NCBI GenBank assembly: GCA_037444305.1
Contig: JBBIMP010000019.1
Span: 1 to 64,000, forward strand
Direction: 5' to 3'
Length of the DNA stretch: 64,000 bases
From: JBBIMP01 sp037444305
Lineage (GTDB): Bacteria; Acidobacteriota; UBA6911
Both the position numbers and the translations under genes were made by a program. The notes under the pieces are model-generated. The model had not been told where the DNA came from. It saw only the letters and a program-made list of their open reading frames with translations, and made no database searches. Below are positions 24,231 through 33,312 of this stretch, in pieces. Position 1 is the first letter of the stretch; each line of letters begins with the position of its first letter.

Positions 24231-25601
24231 ATGCGGAGATCTCGGAAGGGCGGCTTCGGGCCCGACACAACCGCTCCGCGCGTTTTTCTCTGGGTTCTGC
24301 TCGGCGCTTTCACATCCCTTCTCTGGCTCCTCCTGGCCGCTTTCCACTGGGAGATTTCGCTGCGCTCGCGGGAGATCGAATACTTCGGCACCCGGCTGTT
24401 CCCCGCCAAGGCCCAGGTGGTGCCCCTTCCGGTGATCTACGCCGTCTGCATCGTCCTGACGCTGGCCGCCGCCGGCACGATCCTCAGGGACCGCAGCAAT
24501 CTTCGCAGCCGCGAACGGATTCGAGGCCTCCTGTTCCAGATCCTCCAGAGCCTCGAAATCGGCGTCGTAGTGCTGGACACCCGGGGTCGGCTCTCCCTGG
24601 CCAACGAAAGCGCGCGCCGCATTCTGCCGGAAATCCCCGCCGATCAGTCCGGCCGTGAAATGAGGGAGGTCTTCGCCTCGCGCGGTGCGTTGCTGAAGAT
24701 CCTCCGTTCCGCGGTCGAGGATGCCTCTTACAGCCGAGAACTGGAACACGAACTGGCGGTCGGGACCCAGTCTTTCCCCGCACGGATCAGCACGCTGCCG
24801 CTCAGGAATGCCCAGGGGCGGACCAGCGGCACGCTGCTCCTGGTGGAGGACGTGCGGGAAGTCGTTCTGCTCGAGCGCCAGATGCGCACCGCCGAAAGGC
24901 TTTCGGCCCTGGGAACCCTGGCGGCGGCGCTGGCGCACGAAATCCGCAATCCGCTCGAGGCCATGAACCTCAACCTGGCACTGCTGGAGCGAAACCTGGA
25001 CCCGCCCAGGGACGACACCAGGCGCCTTACGCAGATTCTCGAGAAGGAAATCTCGCGCCTCGCTGGGACGCTGGACGACTTTCTCTCTTTTGCCCGGCCG
25101 AGCGGCTCCGCGGCGGAAGACGTAAACCTGGGCGAGATCCTGCGGCAGATAGTCGACCTCCTGGAGAACCAGGCCCGCGCGCAGAGTGTCTCGCTGGAGC
25201 TGGCGGTTGGCGAAGCAGGCCTGCTGGTGCCGGGTTCCGCGGACCAGCTCAAGCAGGCCTTCCTGAACCTGGTCATCAACAGCCTGGAGGCGATGCCGGG
25301 GGGCGGCAGGCTGTCCATCGTCGCCGAAAACGGATCGGACCAGCCGGGCGCGGGCGGCGTTCCGGTCGCCGTCGTGAAGATCCGGGACACGGGCGAGGGC
25401 ATCCCCCAGGAGCAGCTCGGCCGCCTGTTCGATCCCTACTACACCACCCGTCCGGGCGGCACCGGGCTGGGATTGACGATCGTGCACCGCGTGGTGCAGG
25501 AGCACCGGGGCCGGGTCCTGGTCGAGAGCGTCCCCGGCAGAGGCTCCACCTTCACTGTGGAGTTGCCCCTTCAAGCCCGGGAGCCGACGCAGCATGACTA
25601 A
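24231..25601 (+). CDS. Membrane sensor histidine kinase (NtrB-like)
   Basis: A 456-residue kinase. Two membrane segments at about 18-38 and 66-84 enclose a small periplasmic loop. A PAS-like domain (ILQSLEIGVVVLDTRGRLSL) follows, then the HisKA box LAHEIRNPLEAMNL (His236) and HATPase motifs: N-box LVINSLEAM, G1 DTGEGIP and G2 GGTGLGL. It overlaps the response-regulator gene by 8 bases and should phosphorylate it. The ATG at 24231 has GGGAGG eight bases upstream. Confidence 0.92.
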   Translation: MRRSRKGGFGPDTTAPRVFLWVLLGAFTSLLWLLLAAFHWEISLRSREIEYFGTRLFPAKAQVVPLPVIYAVCIVLTLAAAGTILRDRSNLRSRERIRGLLFQILQSLEIGVVVLDTRGRLSLANESARRILPEIPADQSGREMREVFASRGALLKILRSAVEDASYSRELEHELAVGTQSFPARISTLPLRNAQGRTSGTLLLVEDVREVVLLERQMRTAERLSALGTLAAALAHEIRNPLEAMNLNLALLERNLDPPRDDTRRLTQILEKEISRLAGTLDDFLSFARPSGSAAEDVNLGEILRQIVDLLENQARAQSVSLELAVGEAGLLVPGSADQLKQAFLNLVINSLEAMPGGGRLSIVAENGSDQPGAGGVPVAVVKIRDTGEGIPQEQLGRLFDPYYTTRPGGTGLGLTIVHRVVQEHRGRVLVESVPGRGSTFTVELPLQAREPTQHD

Positions 25602-26964
25602 AGCCAGGGCAAAGATTCTGGTCGTGGACGACGAAACCAACATCCGCGAAGCGCTGGCGGCCCTGCTGGCCGCGGACGGCTACCAGGTGGCCGCGGCGGC
25701 TTCCGCGGAAGAGGCCATGCAGGCGCTCCGCCACGAAGCCTGTGAGGTCGTCCTGGCCGACATGCGCCTGCAGGGGAAAACGGGACTCGACCTGCTGCGC
25801 TGGACGAAGGAGAGCTATCCCGCCACGGAGATCATTCTGATCACCGCCTACGGCTCCGTCGAGGACGCGGTGGAGGCCATGAAGCTGGGCGCCTACGACT
25901 ACCTGTCCAAGCCCGTGGACCGCAGGCGGCTCGCGCTGCTGATCGAAAAGGCGCTGGAAAAATACCGTCTCTCGGCCGAGAACCGCAGCCTGCGCCGCCG
26001 GCTGAGCGTCCGCGAGGAGTTCTCCCACATCATCGGCAACAGCCCGAGGCTGCGCGAGATCTTCACCATCGTCGCCGAGGTTGCTCCCACCAACGCCACC
26101 GTCCTGATAACGGGCGAGAGCGGAACGGGCAAGGAACTCGTTGCCCGGGCCATACACAACCGGAGCAGGCGGCGGGAGGGCCCGTTCATCACACTAAACT
26201 GCGGCGCGCTGCCCGACACTCTGCTGGAGAGCGAGCTCTTCGGGTATGAAAAGGGGGCATTCACCGGGGCGACCTCGGCCAAGATGGGCCGGATCGAAAT
26301 GGCCCACCAGGGGACGCTGTTTCTCGACGAAGTGGGCGACATGACGCCCAAGACGCAGGTCGACCTGCTGAGAGTTCTCCAGGAGCGGGAGCTGCGCCGG
26401 CTGGGGGGATCCAGGACCGTCCACGTCGACGTGCGCTTCATCGCCGCCACCAACAAGGATCTCGAATCCGAGATCGAAAAGAAGGGCTTCCGCGAGGACC
26501 TTTATTACCGTCTCAACGTGGTCCCGATCCCGATGCCGCCGCTGCGCGAGCGGCGCGAGGATATCCCACTGCTGATCGAGTCGTTCCTGAGAGAGTTCTG
26601 CACGCTTCACAAGAAGGACCTCAAGAAAATCGACGGCTCCGCGCTGGATGCGCTGCTGAGTCATTCCTGGCCCGGCAATGTCCGGGAGTTGCGAAACCTG
26701 GTGGAGCGGCTTGTGCTGCTGTCAAAATCGGACACCGTTCAGCCGCAGGATCTGCCGGCGGCAATCCGGGGAACACCCTCCCATTCCCCCGGCATCACGG
26801 TGCAGCTTGACCAGCCCATGTCGGAAATCGAAAAGGAAGTGATCCAGGGAGTGCTCGAAAAAGTAACCGCGAACCGCCGCAAGGCGGCCGAGTTGCTCGG
26901 CATCAGCCTGCGCGCGCTCCAATACAAGATAAAGAAGTACAGGCCGGCTGAACCAGGGGAATAA
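25594..26964 (+). CDS. Sigma-54-dependent response regulator (NtrC type)
   Basis: A 456-residue regulator. The receiver domain (1-120) has the phosphoacceptor Asp56 in VVLADMRLQGKTG and Lys106. The AAA+ domain has the Walker A GESGTGKE (174-181) and the sigma-54 contact loop GAFTGA (221-226). The C-terminal Fis-type HTH is RRKAAELLGISLRALQYKIK. All parts look functional. It is translationally coupled to the upstream kinase. Its targets must carry -24/-12 promoters; none was found convincingly in this window. Confidence 0.94.
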   Translation: MTKARAKILVVDDETNIREALAALLAADGYQVAAAASAEEAMQALRHEACEVVLADMRLQGKTGLDLLRWTKESYPATEIILITAYGSVEDAVEAMKLGAYDYLSKPVDRRRLALLIEKALEKYRLSAENRSLRRRLSVREEFSHIIGNSPRLREIFTIVAEVAPTNATVLITGESGTGKELVARAIHNRSRRREGPFITLNCGALPDTLLESELFGYEKGAFTGATSAKMGRIEMAHQGTLFLDEVGDMTPKTQVDLLRVLQERELRRLGGSRTVHVDVRFIAATNKDLESEIEKKGFREDLYYRLNVVPIPMPPLRERREDIPLLIESFLREFCTLHKKDLKKIDGSALDALLSHSWPGNVRELRNLVERLVLLSKSDTVQPQDLPAAIRGTPSHSPGITVQLDQPMSEIEKEVIQGVLEKVTANRRKAAELLGISLRALQYKIKKYRPAEPGE

Positions 26965-27267
26965 AGCCTGGAATGCAAGTTTTGCAGGCCAGGCAGGCGC
27001 GTACCATTATGTTAGTCGTTCCGTTTCAGTCACTTGGGGATTTAAGGGCGGCGGCGCCCAAACCTGCTGCAAAATGTGCATGCCGCCATTGGGCCTCAAT
27101 CCCACGGGTTCTTCCGCCGGCGGCCCGGCGCCGGATGTCAATGCCGCGAACGGGGTGCTGAAAAAGGTTGGCGCGTTGTGAGTCCACGGATTATGCTCCT
27201 GTGCAGGACAGGAATCAGGGTCGCCCCCGGCGGAAACTTCACCACCGGCGGAGCATCGTTACCGATC
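26965..27267. other. Intergenic stretch after the response regulator
   Basis: About 300 bases without a gene. A short inverted repeat, GCCTG...CAGGC around 26968-26991, might be a weak transcript end. Upstream in-frame codons of the next gene cross this region but lack homology. Confidence 0.35.
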
Positions 27268-27858
27268 ATGAGAGAAACGAACAACACGCTTCGCATGATG
27301 TTTGCGCTGGTTCCGGTTGTGCTCATCGCGTTCCCGGGAATTGCGGCTCTGCAGGGCGAGCAGGCGCCCGACTTCCGCCTCGCGGACACGAGCGGCAGGG
27401 AACATGCTCTTTCCGCCTACCGTGGCAGGGTCGTGGTCCTCCAGTTCTGGTCGTTCAAGTGCCCGGTTTCCCTTGCCTACGACGAGCGCATGGCCGACCT
27501 GCAGCGCAGGTACGCGGGCCGGGGCGTGGTATTCCTGGGCGTCGCGTCGAGCCGCAACGAGTCTCCCGCCGAGGTCGGCAGGAACGCCCGGAATCTCAAC
27601 ATCGCCTTCCCCATGCTCCTGGACTCTGACGGGGCGCTGGCCGAAAGGCTGGGCGCCACCCACGCGCCGGCGGTCTTCATCTTTGACCCGTCCGGCGTGC
27701 TGCGCTACCGCGGGGCCATCGACAACAACAGGAAATCCGGGGAGCGCGGCCGGATCGCATACGCGGAGGATGCGCTCGAGGCGGTACTGGCGGGCAGGCC
27801 GGTTCCGCAGCCGGAAACGCGGGAATTCGGCTGCAGCATCCGCCGAACTCCCGACTGA
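27268..27858 (+). CDS. Secreted AhpC/TSA-type redoxin (thioredoxin-like)
   Basis: A 196-residue thioredoxin-fold protein with a signal peptide (about 8-25, FALVPVVLIAFPGIAALQ). The redoxin core reads APDFRLADTSGREH, VVLQFWSFKCPVSLAYDERM and FLGVASSRNE. The single redox Cys is in KCPVS rather than a CxxC. A second Cys lies near the C-terminus in REFGCSI and may be the resolving residue. This pattern occurs in thioredoxin-like proteins of Acidobacteria and Planctomycetes. It probably handles thiol or peroxide chemistry outside the cytoplasm. A YdcF-family gene follows after 12 bases. Confidence 0.8.
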   Translation: MRETNNTLRMMFALVPVVLIAFPGIAALQGEQAPDFRLADTSGREHALSAYRGRVVVLQFWSFKCPVSLAYDERMADLQRRYAGRGVVFLGVASSRNESPAEVGRNARNLNIAFPMLLDSDGALAERLGATHAPAVFIFDPSGVLRYRGAIDNNRKSGERGRIAYAEDALEAVLAGRPVPQPETREFGCSIRRTPD

Positions 27859-27870
27859 TCCCCATTTCCC

Positions 27871-28671
27871 ATGGAAATCGTCAAGCGCCTGGTTGAATTC
27901 GCGACGTCGCCGGTCGGAGTCATGGCGATCCTGTTGGCCGCGGGGGTCATCCTGATCTTGCGGCGCCGTCACTTCCTGGCCGGCAGGAGGCTTCTCGCGG
28001 CCGGCGCGTTGCTGTGCGCGGTCTACATCTTCTCGCCGCTCGCGGAGGTCCTGATCTACGGCCTGGAGAAGGACTACCGTCCGCTGCTCGCCCCGGAGCC
28101 GGAATCGTCGCCGCGGCGCATCGTTGTTCTGTCGGGTTACGGCGAGGAACACGCCGCCGTCCCCGTGACCAGCACCATCTCCACGGAAACCTGCTGCCGC
28201 CTCGCCGAGGGGATCCGCTTGTACCGGCTCCTCCCGGGCGCCAAGCTCGTGCTCTCGGGCGGGGTGCTGCGGGAAGGGGACAAGGCCGTAGCCGGAATCA
28301 TGGCGGACTTCTGCCGCCAGGCGGGGATCCCGGCCGAGGACCTGATCGTGGAGGGCGCCTCGCTGACCACCTACGAAAACCTCGTGCAGGTGCAGAAAAT
28401 GCTGGAAAACGAGCCGGTGATCCTGGTGACCTCCGGCTTCGGGTTGCGCCGGGCCCTGGCGGTCGCAGGCAGGCTCGGGATGGAGGTCACCCCGGCTCCG
28501 GCCTGCCTGTGGTCGATCCAGCACCTCGGGCCGGACATGGGATGGAAGGAGTGGCTGACCACCGCCGCCGGGGGATTCGCTTATCCTTCGCTCGCGCGCC
28601 TGGTCTACATCCAGCGCGCCTGGCACGAGCACCTGGGCTACCTGTGGTACCTGCTCCTCGGCAGGCTCTGA
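27871..28671 (+). CDS. YdcF/ElyC-family (DUF218) membrane protein
   Basis: A 266-residue protein with two N-terminal membrane helices (about 15-32 and 43-62). The DUF218 domain then shows RIVVLSGYGEEH, LAEGIRLYRLLPGAKLVLSGG, LIVEGASLTTYENLVQ and ILVTSGFGLRRAL. ElyC is linked to lipid-carrier and envelope metabolism in E. coli; the biochemical role of the family is not settled. It is 12 bases after the redoxin gene, so they are probably one operon. Confidence 0.85.
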   Translation: MEIVKRLVEFATSPVGVMAILLAAGVILILRRRHFLAGRRLLAAGALLCAVYIFSPLAEVLIYGLEKDYRPLLAPEPESSPRRIVVLSGYGEEHAAVPVTSTISTETCCRLAEGIRLYRLLPGAKLVLSGGVLREGDKAVAGIMADFCRQAGIPAEDLIVEGASLTTYENLVQVQKMLENEPVILVTSGFGLRRALAVAGRLGMEVTPAPACLWSIQHLGPDMGWKEWLTTAAGGFAYPSLARLVYIQRAWHEHLGYLWYLLLGRL

Positions 28672-28786
28672 AGCGGCCCGGGGTGGGAGGTCACCGTCCA
28701 GGGAGAGGCTTCTGCTCCGTGGGGGCTGATCCGGCGGCATCCGAATTTGAAGAGCGCCGAGACTCGACGCTGCACGAATCCGCCAT

Positions 28787-28888
28787 TCACGTCTGCACGC
28801 CGGCGGCGGGCAGCACCCAGCGCATCAGCACGATGTAAGCGGCAAAAATTACGACAAACCAAAGCCAGTCCGGCATTTTCTTTCTCAT
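28787..28888 (-). CDS. Very small single-pass membrane peptide
   Basis: A 33-codon frame reads MRKKMPDWLWFVVIFAAYIV and then LMRWVLPAAGVQT. That is a basic start, one hydrophobic helix and a short tail ending in the (LP..GV.T) pattern I associate with tiny conserved membrane peptides of several phyla. GGAAGGA lies upstream; the ATG at 28876 (MPDW) has better spacing to it than the one at 28888. The gene lies about 100 bases downstream of thiC on the same strand. Function unknown. Confidence 0.5.
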   Translation of the reverse strand: MRKKMPDWLWFVVIFAAYIVLMRWVLPAAGVQT

Positions 28889-28984
28889 CCTTCCCATTTC
28901 ACCCGATGATTCCATTCCGGGCGCCCGCTCCGGCGCTTCCGCGGCTCGAACCTGTTCCGCGGCTGCTCTCGCGGCGAAGCCCGG

Positions 28985-30748
28985 CTATACCTTCTGGTAG
29001 ATCTTTCCGCCCTTTTCGAGGAACTCCCGGCTCCGCTCCTCCATGCCCTTTTCCAGGGCTTCCTCCGCGGCCACGCCGAGCTTTTCGGCATATTCCCGGA
29101 CCTCCTGCGTGATCTTCATCGCGCAGAAGTGCGGTCCGCACATGCTGCAGAAATGCGCGAGCTTGGCGCCCTCTTCCGGCAGCGTCTCGTCGTGGAACTC
29201 CCGCGCGGTTTCGGGGTCCAGCGCCAACTTGAACTGGTCTTCCCACCGGAATTCGAACCGCGCCTTTGACATGGCGTCGTCCACGGCGCGCGCGCCGGGG
29301 TGCCCCTTTGCGACATCCGCCGCGTGCGCGGCGATCCGGTAGGCGATCACGCCGTCGCGCACGTCCTTCTTGTTGGGCAGGCCCAGGTGTTCCTTCGGCG
29401 TGACGTAGCAGAGCATCGCCGTGCCGTACCACCCGATCATGGCCGCGCCGATGGCGCTCGTGATGTGGTCGTAGCCGGGCGCGATGTCGGTGACCACCGG
29501 CCCGAGCGTGTAGAAGGGCGCCTCGTGGCAGACGGCGATCTGCCGGTCGAAGTTTTCCTTGATCCGGTGCATCGGGACGTGTCCCGGCCCCTCGATCATG
29601 ACCTGGCAGTCGTGCGCCCAGGCCTTGAGCGTCAGCTCGCCCAGGGTTTCCAGCTCCGCGAACTGCGCCTCGTCGTTGGCGTCGGCCAGCGAGCCCGGAC
29701 GCAGGCCGTCGCCGAGCGAAAACGCCACGTCGTAAGCCCGCATGATCTCGCAGATTTCTTCGAATCTCGTATAGAGGAAGTTCTCCTCGTGGTGCGCCAG
29801 GCACCACTTGGCGAGGATCGAGCCGCCGCGGCTCACGATGCCCGTGACCCGTTTCGCCGTCAGGGGAACATGCCGCAGCCTGACGCCCGCGTGGATCGTG
29901 AAGTAATCGACCCCCTGCTCGGCCTGCTCTATGAGCGTGTCCCGGTAAATGTCCCAGCCGAGCTCCTCCGCCCGTCCCTCGACCTTTTCCAGCGCCTGGT
30001 AGATGGGAACCGTCCCGATCGGCACGGGGGAATTCCGGATGATCCATTCCCGCGTCTCGTGGATGTTCTTCCCGGTGGATAGGTCCATGACCGTGTCCGA
30101 GCCCCAGCGGATCGCCCAGGCCATCTTCTCGACCTCCTCTTCGATGGAGGACGCCACGACCGAGTTCCCGATGTTGGCGTTTATCTTGACCAGGAAGTTC
30201 CTGCCGATGGCCATCGGCTCGCTTTCGGGGTGGTTGATGTTCGCCGGGATGATCGCCCGCCCGCGGGCCACTTCGCCGCGGACGAATTCCGGGTCGAGGG
30301 CTTCGCGCAGGGCGACGAACTCCATCTCCGGCGTGACGATCCCTTTGCGCGCGTAGTGCATCTGGGTGACGTTTCCGCGGCCGCGCAGCACCTGCCGCGG
30401 CTTCGGCAGCGGCGTGCCGGGGTCGCTGTGGCCGGGCACGGGCCGGTAGCTGGGCTCGAAGCGATCGTATTCGCCGCGGCCGAGGATCCACTGTTTTCTG
30501 ACCTCGGAGAGTCCCGCGCGGAGATCGATCCTGGCCGCAGGATCGGTGTAGGGCCCGGAGGTGTCATAAAGGCGGATGGGAGGGTTGTTCTCCAGCCGGC
30601 CGTCGGCCCGCCTCGAGGGCTGCAGGAGGATTTCCCTCATGGGCACCCGGATGCCGCCCGGTCCGTCCACGTATACCTTTCTGGATCCGGGAAGCGGGCC
30701 CCGGTTGGCGATCTCCACGTGCGGTTCCGCGTTGGAGTCATGACGCAT
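28985..30748 (-). CDS. thiC: Phosphomethylpyrimidine synthase
   Basis: ThiC is a radical-SAM enzyme that makes HMP-P from AIR for thiamine synthesis. The 587-residue protein starts MRHDSNAEPHVEIANRGPLP and includes YDTSGPYTDP, MHYARKGIVTPEMEF and GDGLRPGS. The C-terminal [4Fe-4S] motif is CSMCGPHFC. Length matches the bacterial family. The ATG at 30748 follows GAGAGG; an upstream in-frame start would add unrelated residues. I looked for a TPP riboswitch in the leader and found none of its conserved motifs, which is unusual for thiC. Confidence 0.96.
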   Translation of the reverse strand: MRHDSNAEPHVEIANRGPLPGSRKVYVDGPGGIRVPMREILLQPSRRADGRLENNPPIRLYDTSGPYTDPAARIDLRAGLSEVRKQWILGRGEYDRFEPSYRPVPGHSDPGTPLPKPRQVLRGRGNVTQMHYARKGIVTPEMEFVALREALDPEFVRGEVARGRAIIPANINHPESEPMAIGRNFLVKINANIGNSVVASSIEEEVEKMAWAIRWGSDTVMDLSTGKNIHETREWIIRNSPVPIGTVPIYQALEKVEGRAEELGWDIYRDTLIEQAEQGVDYFTIHAGVRLRHVPLTAKRVTGIVSRGGSILAKWCLAHHEENFLYTRFEEICEIMRAYDVAFSLGDGLRPGSLADANDEAQFAELETLGELTLKAWAHDCQVMIEGPGHVPMHRIKENFDRQIAVCHEAPFYTLGPVVTDIAPGYDHITSAIGAAMIGWYGTAMLCYVTPKEHLGLPNKKDVRDGVIAYRIAAHAADVAKGHPGARAVDDAMSKARFEFRWEDQFKLALDPETAREFHDETLPEEGAKLAHFCSMCGPHFCAMKITQEVREYAEKLGVAAEEALEKGMEERSREFLEKGGKIYQKV

Positions 30749-30929
30749 GAAACGACCTCTCAAAACCTGATGCACAGCGGCGCGCCCGCGGCGCGCACAG
30801 ACATTTTTGCAGAACAGCCCCCAAATTTCCATGCATCACTGCAGCGGCGCTGGAGTCACATGCGTTTTGACGAGATCCTGTGCTGCTGTATCTGCCAATC
30901 CTGCGGGGGTTCCACCAATGCGGGGAAAT

Positions 30930-31925
30930 TCAACGGATCGAAGCCGATTCGTAGAGGAGCGTGGCGAATGCCTCGAAGTTTTCCCACTGCCGGTATTCGG
31001 AGAGGTTGCCCTGCGCGAGGTAGCTTCTCAGGCTTCGGCCCGCCGCCGCCGCCCTGAAGGCTTCCGTCCGCATCCTGAGGGCCGCCTCCAGGGTGTCCTT
31101 CATCTCCTGCAGGTTCGACAGCGGCCCCCTGCCGGGGACCACGAGCACCAGCTCCTCGAGGGTTTTCTCCTCCGGCGACGGCTTGGAGGGATCCGGTTTC
31201 GGCTGCGGCATCGCCGATTTCAGAATGGGCACCAGGTCGACAGCCTGCCTCAGCCCGTCCACCCAGCCGGCGGCACTGCCTCCCTGCGCCACATCGATTT
31301 CCGGAAAGGCCCGCGGGGTGAAAAGTTCCCCGGCATGCAGGACCTTGTCGGCCGGCAGGAACACAACCACGTCGGCCGCGGTCCTGGCCCGGTGGCGCAG
31401 GGCGACGATTCTCACTTCCACCCCGGCGGGAAAGAGCCTCATCTGGCGTTCGAAGGCGAAACGGGGGCTCGGCCCCGCGGGCCTGATCCTCGCCTCCACG
31501 ACACGCTCATTCGCCTCCGGCGGCCCGAAAAGCTCCTCCCTCTTCACGGGGTAGAGCATGCTTTCCATCGCCTCGCTCAGGATGAGCGCCGCGCCCGATT
31601 TCAGGAGCGACTGCCCGGCGCCGGCCCTGACCGCCGAAGGCCCGGTGGCGACCACCCACCGCACGGTGCCGCCGCCCGATCTGCCGGCATCACCCGGCAG
31701 CCAGGAATGATCGGCATCAGGCGGCGGATCTATGAACAGCGCCCCCTCGCGGGTGACCACGGCCCCCATGGCGGGGAGTCCGGCGGCGGGAGGCATGTAA
31801 TGATAATGGTCGGTCAGCTTCTGCAGTCCTGCGGAAACCGGCGTCGAGGGCAGGCCCGCGGCCGCAAGCACGCAGGCCGCGGCGGCGAGCATACCGGCCC
31901 GGATCAAAGAGTTCAGTGCAGCCAT
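30930..31925 (-). CDS. Secreted MBL-fold-like protein lacking the metal-binding motif
   Basis: A 331-residue protein with a signal peptide (about 1-27). The fold of secreted metallo-beta-lactamase-like hydrolases is suggested by the start (HYHYMPPAAGLPAMGAVVTR, ALFIDPPP) and by the later VVFLPADKVLHAGELFT. At the place of the usual HxHxDH motif the sequence is VRWVVATGPSAVRAGAGQS, without any His, so zinc-dependent catalysis is unlikely. It overlaps the upstream hydrolase gene by 13 bases and ends the cbi operon. It may be a binding or structural derivative. Confidence 0.65.
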   Translation of the reverse strand: MAALNSLIRAGMLAAAACVLAAAGLPSTPVSAGLQKLTDHYHYMPPAAGLPAMGAVVTREGALFIDPPPDADHSWLPGDAGRSGGGTVRWVVATGPSAVRAGAGQSLLKSGAALILSEAMESMLYPVKREELFGPPEANERVVEARIRPAGPSPRFAFERQMRLFPAGVEVRIVALRHRARTAADVVVFLPADKVLHAGELFTPRAFPEIDVAQGGSAAGWVDGLRQAVDLVPILKSAMPQPKPDPSKPSPEEKTLEELVLVVPGRGPLSNLQEMKDTLEAALRMRTEAFRAAAAGRSLRSYLAQGNLSEYRQWENFEAFATLLYESASIR

Positions 31926-32548
31926 CGGCTTAGGAATCCCGCCACGAGGGTTTCGACCCTCTCCAGTTGCCCGGCAAAGAAATGATCCGCTCCCTCCACC
32001 AACTGGAGTTCTGCTTCTCCCGGCAGTCGGCTTCGTATCTGTTCGACGCTGTTCGGGGAGCAGAACTCGTCGTATTCTCCCACCACCAGCAGGATCGGTT
32101 TCCTGCAGGACTGCAGAAACCCGAAATCATAGTGGCTCAGGGGCGCACCCAGGCCGACCAGTGCCGCGACCCGCGGGTCTGCGCTGCCGGCCGTCAATCC
32201 CACCCAGGCGCCGAAGGAGTAGCCTATCACGATCAGGGGTAGTCGGGGAAACCTGCCTGAAAGCCAATCGATTGCCGCCAGGACATCTTCCTGCTCGCCC
32301 GGGCCGCCGTCGTGCTCCCCGGTGCTTCCGCCCACTCCGCGGAAGTTGAACCGCAGCGCGGCCGCCCCGGCCTTCACCGCCGCGATGCCGGCGCGGTAGA
32401 TGACCCTGTTGTCCATGGTTCCGCCGAACTGCGGGTGCGGGTGGCAGAGAACCGTCCCGGCCCTCGTCTCCGTTCTCCTCGGCAGCCTGAGAGCCGCCTC
32501 GAGATGGCCGGTCTCCGTCTCGATCATGAAACAGCCTCTGTCATTCAT
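31913..32548 (-). CDS. Alpha/beta-hydrolase of the dienelactone hydrolase/serine esterase type
   Basis: A 211-residue cytosolic hydrolase. Landmarks are the start TVLCHPHPQFGGTMDNRVIY, typical of this family, FNFRGVGGSTG, the nucleophile elbow VIGYSFGAWVG, the acid in VVGEYDEFC and the His in EGADHFFAG. Proteins of this group are often annotated as alpha/beta-hydrolases with unknown substrates. The gene starts 14 bases after the CbiO gene ends and overlaps the MBL-like gene at its own end, so it belongs to the same transcript. Confidence 0.83.
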   Translation of the reverse strand: MNDRGCFMIETETGHLEAALRLPRRTETRAGTVLCHPHPQFGGTMDNRVIYRAGIAAVKAGAAALRFNFRGVGGSTGEHDGGPGEQEDVLAAIDWLSGRFPRLPLIVIGYSFGAWVGLTAGSADPRVAALVGLGAPLSHYDFGFLQSCRKPILLVVGEYDEFCSPNSVEQIRSRLPGEAELQLVEGADHFFAGQLERVETLVAGFLSRWLH

Positions 32549-32562
32549 TGCCGGTGGATTCC

Positions 32563-33312
32563 TCAGGCCTGGCTCGCCTGCCTGTGCTGGAGGCTGAGCG
32601 GCACCTCCAGCCCGTGGGCCTCCATCAGGCGCTCATCCGCCAGCAGGCTCAGGCTGTCGCCGTCGGCGACCACCCGGCCGCCGTCCATGACCACGGTCCG
32701 CGGGCAGAGGCTCACGACCATTTCGAGGTCATGGGTTCCGACGACGAGCGTCGTGACAAGCTCCGAGAGCAGCTCTATCAGGTGTTTCCGGTTGCGGGGG
32801 TCCAGGTTGCTGGTGGGTTCATCCAGCGCCAGGATGTCCGGCCGCATCACCAGCACCGTCGCCAGGGCGACGCGCTTGCGCTCGCCCAGGCTGAGGTGGT
32901 GGGAGGAGCGTCCGCCGATGGATTGATCCAGTCCCACATCCTGGAGAGCCCTCAGTATCCGTCCGGGGATCTCCGCCGGCGGGACCCCCAGGTTCAACGG
33001 CCCGAAAGCGATGTCCTCCTTCACGGTGGGACAGAAAAGCTGATCGTTCGGGTCCTGGAAAACCAGCCCCACCTGGCGGCGGATCAGCCGGATGTCGCCC
33101 CCGTCCACCGGCTGGCCCATGATGCGCACCATGCCGCTGCCGGTGAGCACGGCGTTGAGGTGCAGCAGCAGGGTGGATTTGCCGGCTCCGCTGGGCCCCA
33201 CGATCGCCACCCGTTCGCCGTGGCGGATATCCAGGTCGACGTCGTCGAGCGCGCGCGTCCCGTCGGGATAGGAGTATTTGAGCCGTGTGATGCGGATCGC
33301 GTATTCGTTCAT
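32563..33312 (-). CDS. cbiO: Energy-coupling (ECF) transporter ATPase, cobalt/nickel type
   Basis: A 249-residue ABC ATPase: Walker A GPSGAGKST near residue 40, Q-loop VFQDPNDQLF, signature HLSLGERKRVALA, Walker B ILALDEPTSNLD and the H-loop His in VGTHDLE. The Q-loop form FQDPNDQLF is typical of ECF transporters. It energises the CbiM/CbiQ membrane parts encoded directly upstream. The start overlaps the end of cbiQ by 4 bases. Confidence 0.93.
   Translation of the reverse strand: MNEYAIRITRLKYSYPDGTRALDDVDLDIRHGERVAIVGPSGAGKSTLLLHLNAVLTGSGMVRIMGQPVDGGDIRLIRRQVGLVFQDPNDQLFCPTVKEDIAFGPLNLGVPPAEIPGRILRALQDVGLDQSIGGRSSHHLSLGERKRVALATVLVMRPDILALDEPTSNLDPRNRKHLIELLSELVTTLVVGTHDLEMVVSLCPRTVVMDGGRVVADGDSLSLLADERLMEAHGLEVPLSLQHRQASQA

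Noticed and set aside
30749..30960. TPP riboswitch before thiC
   Set aside because: I searched the minus strand for the conserved CTGAGA and neighbouring motifs and did not find them.
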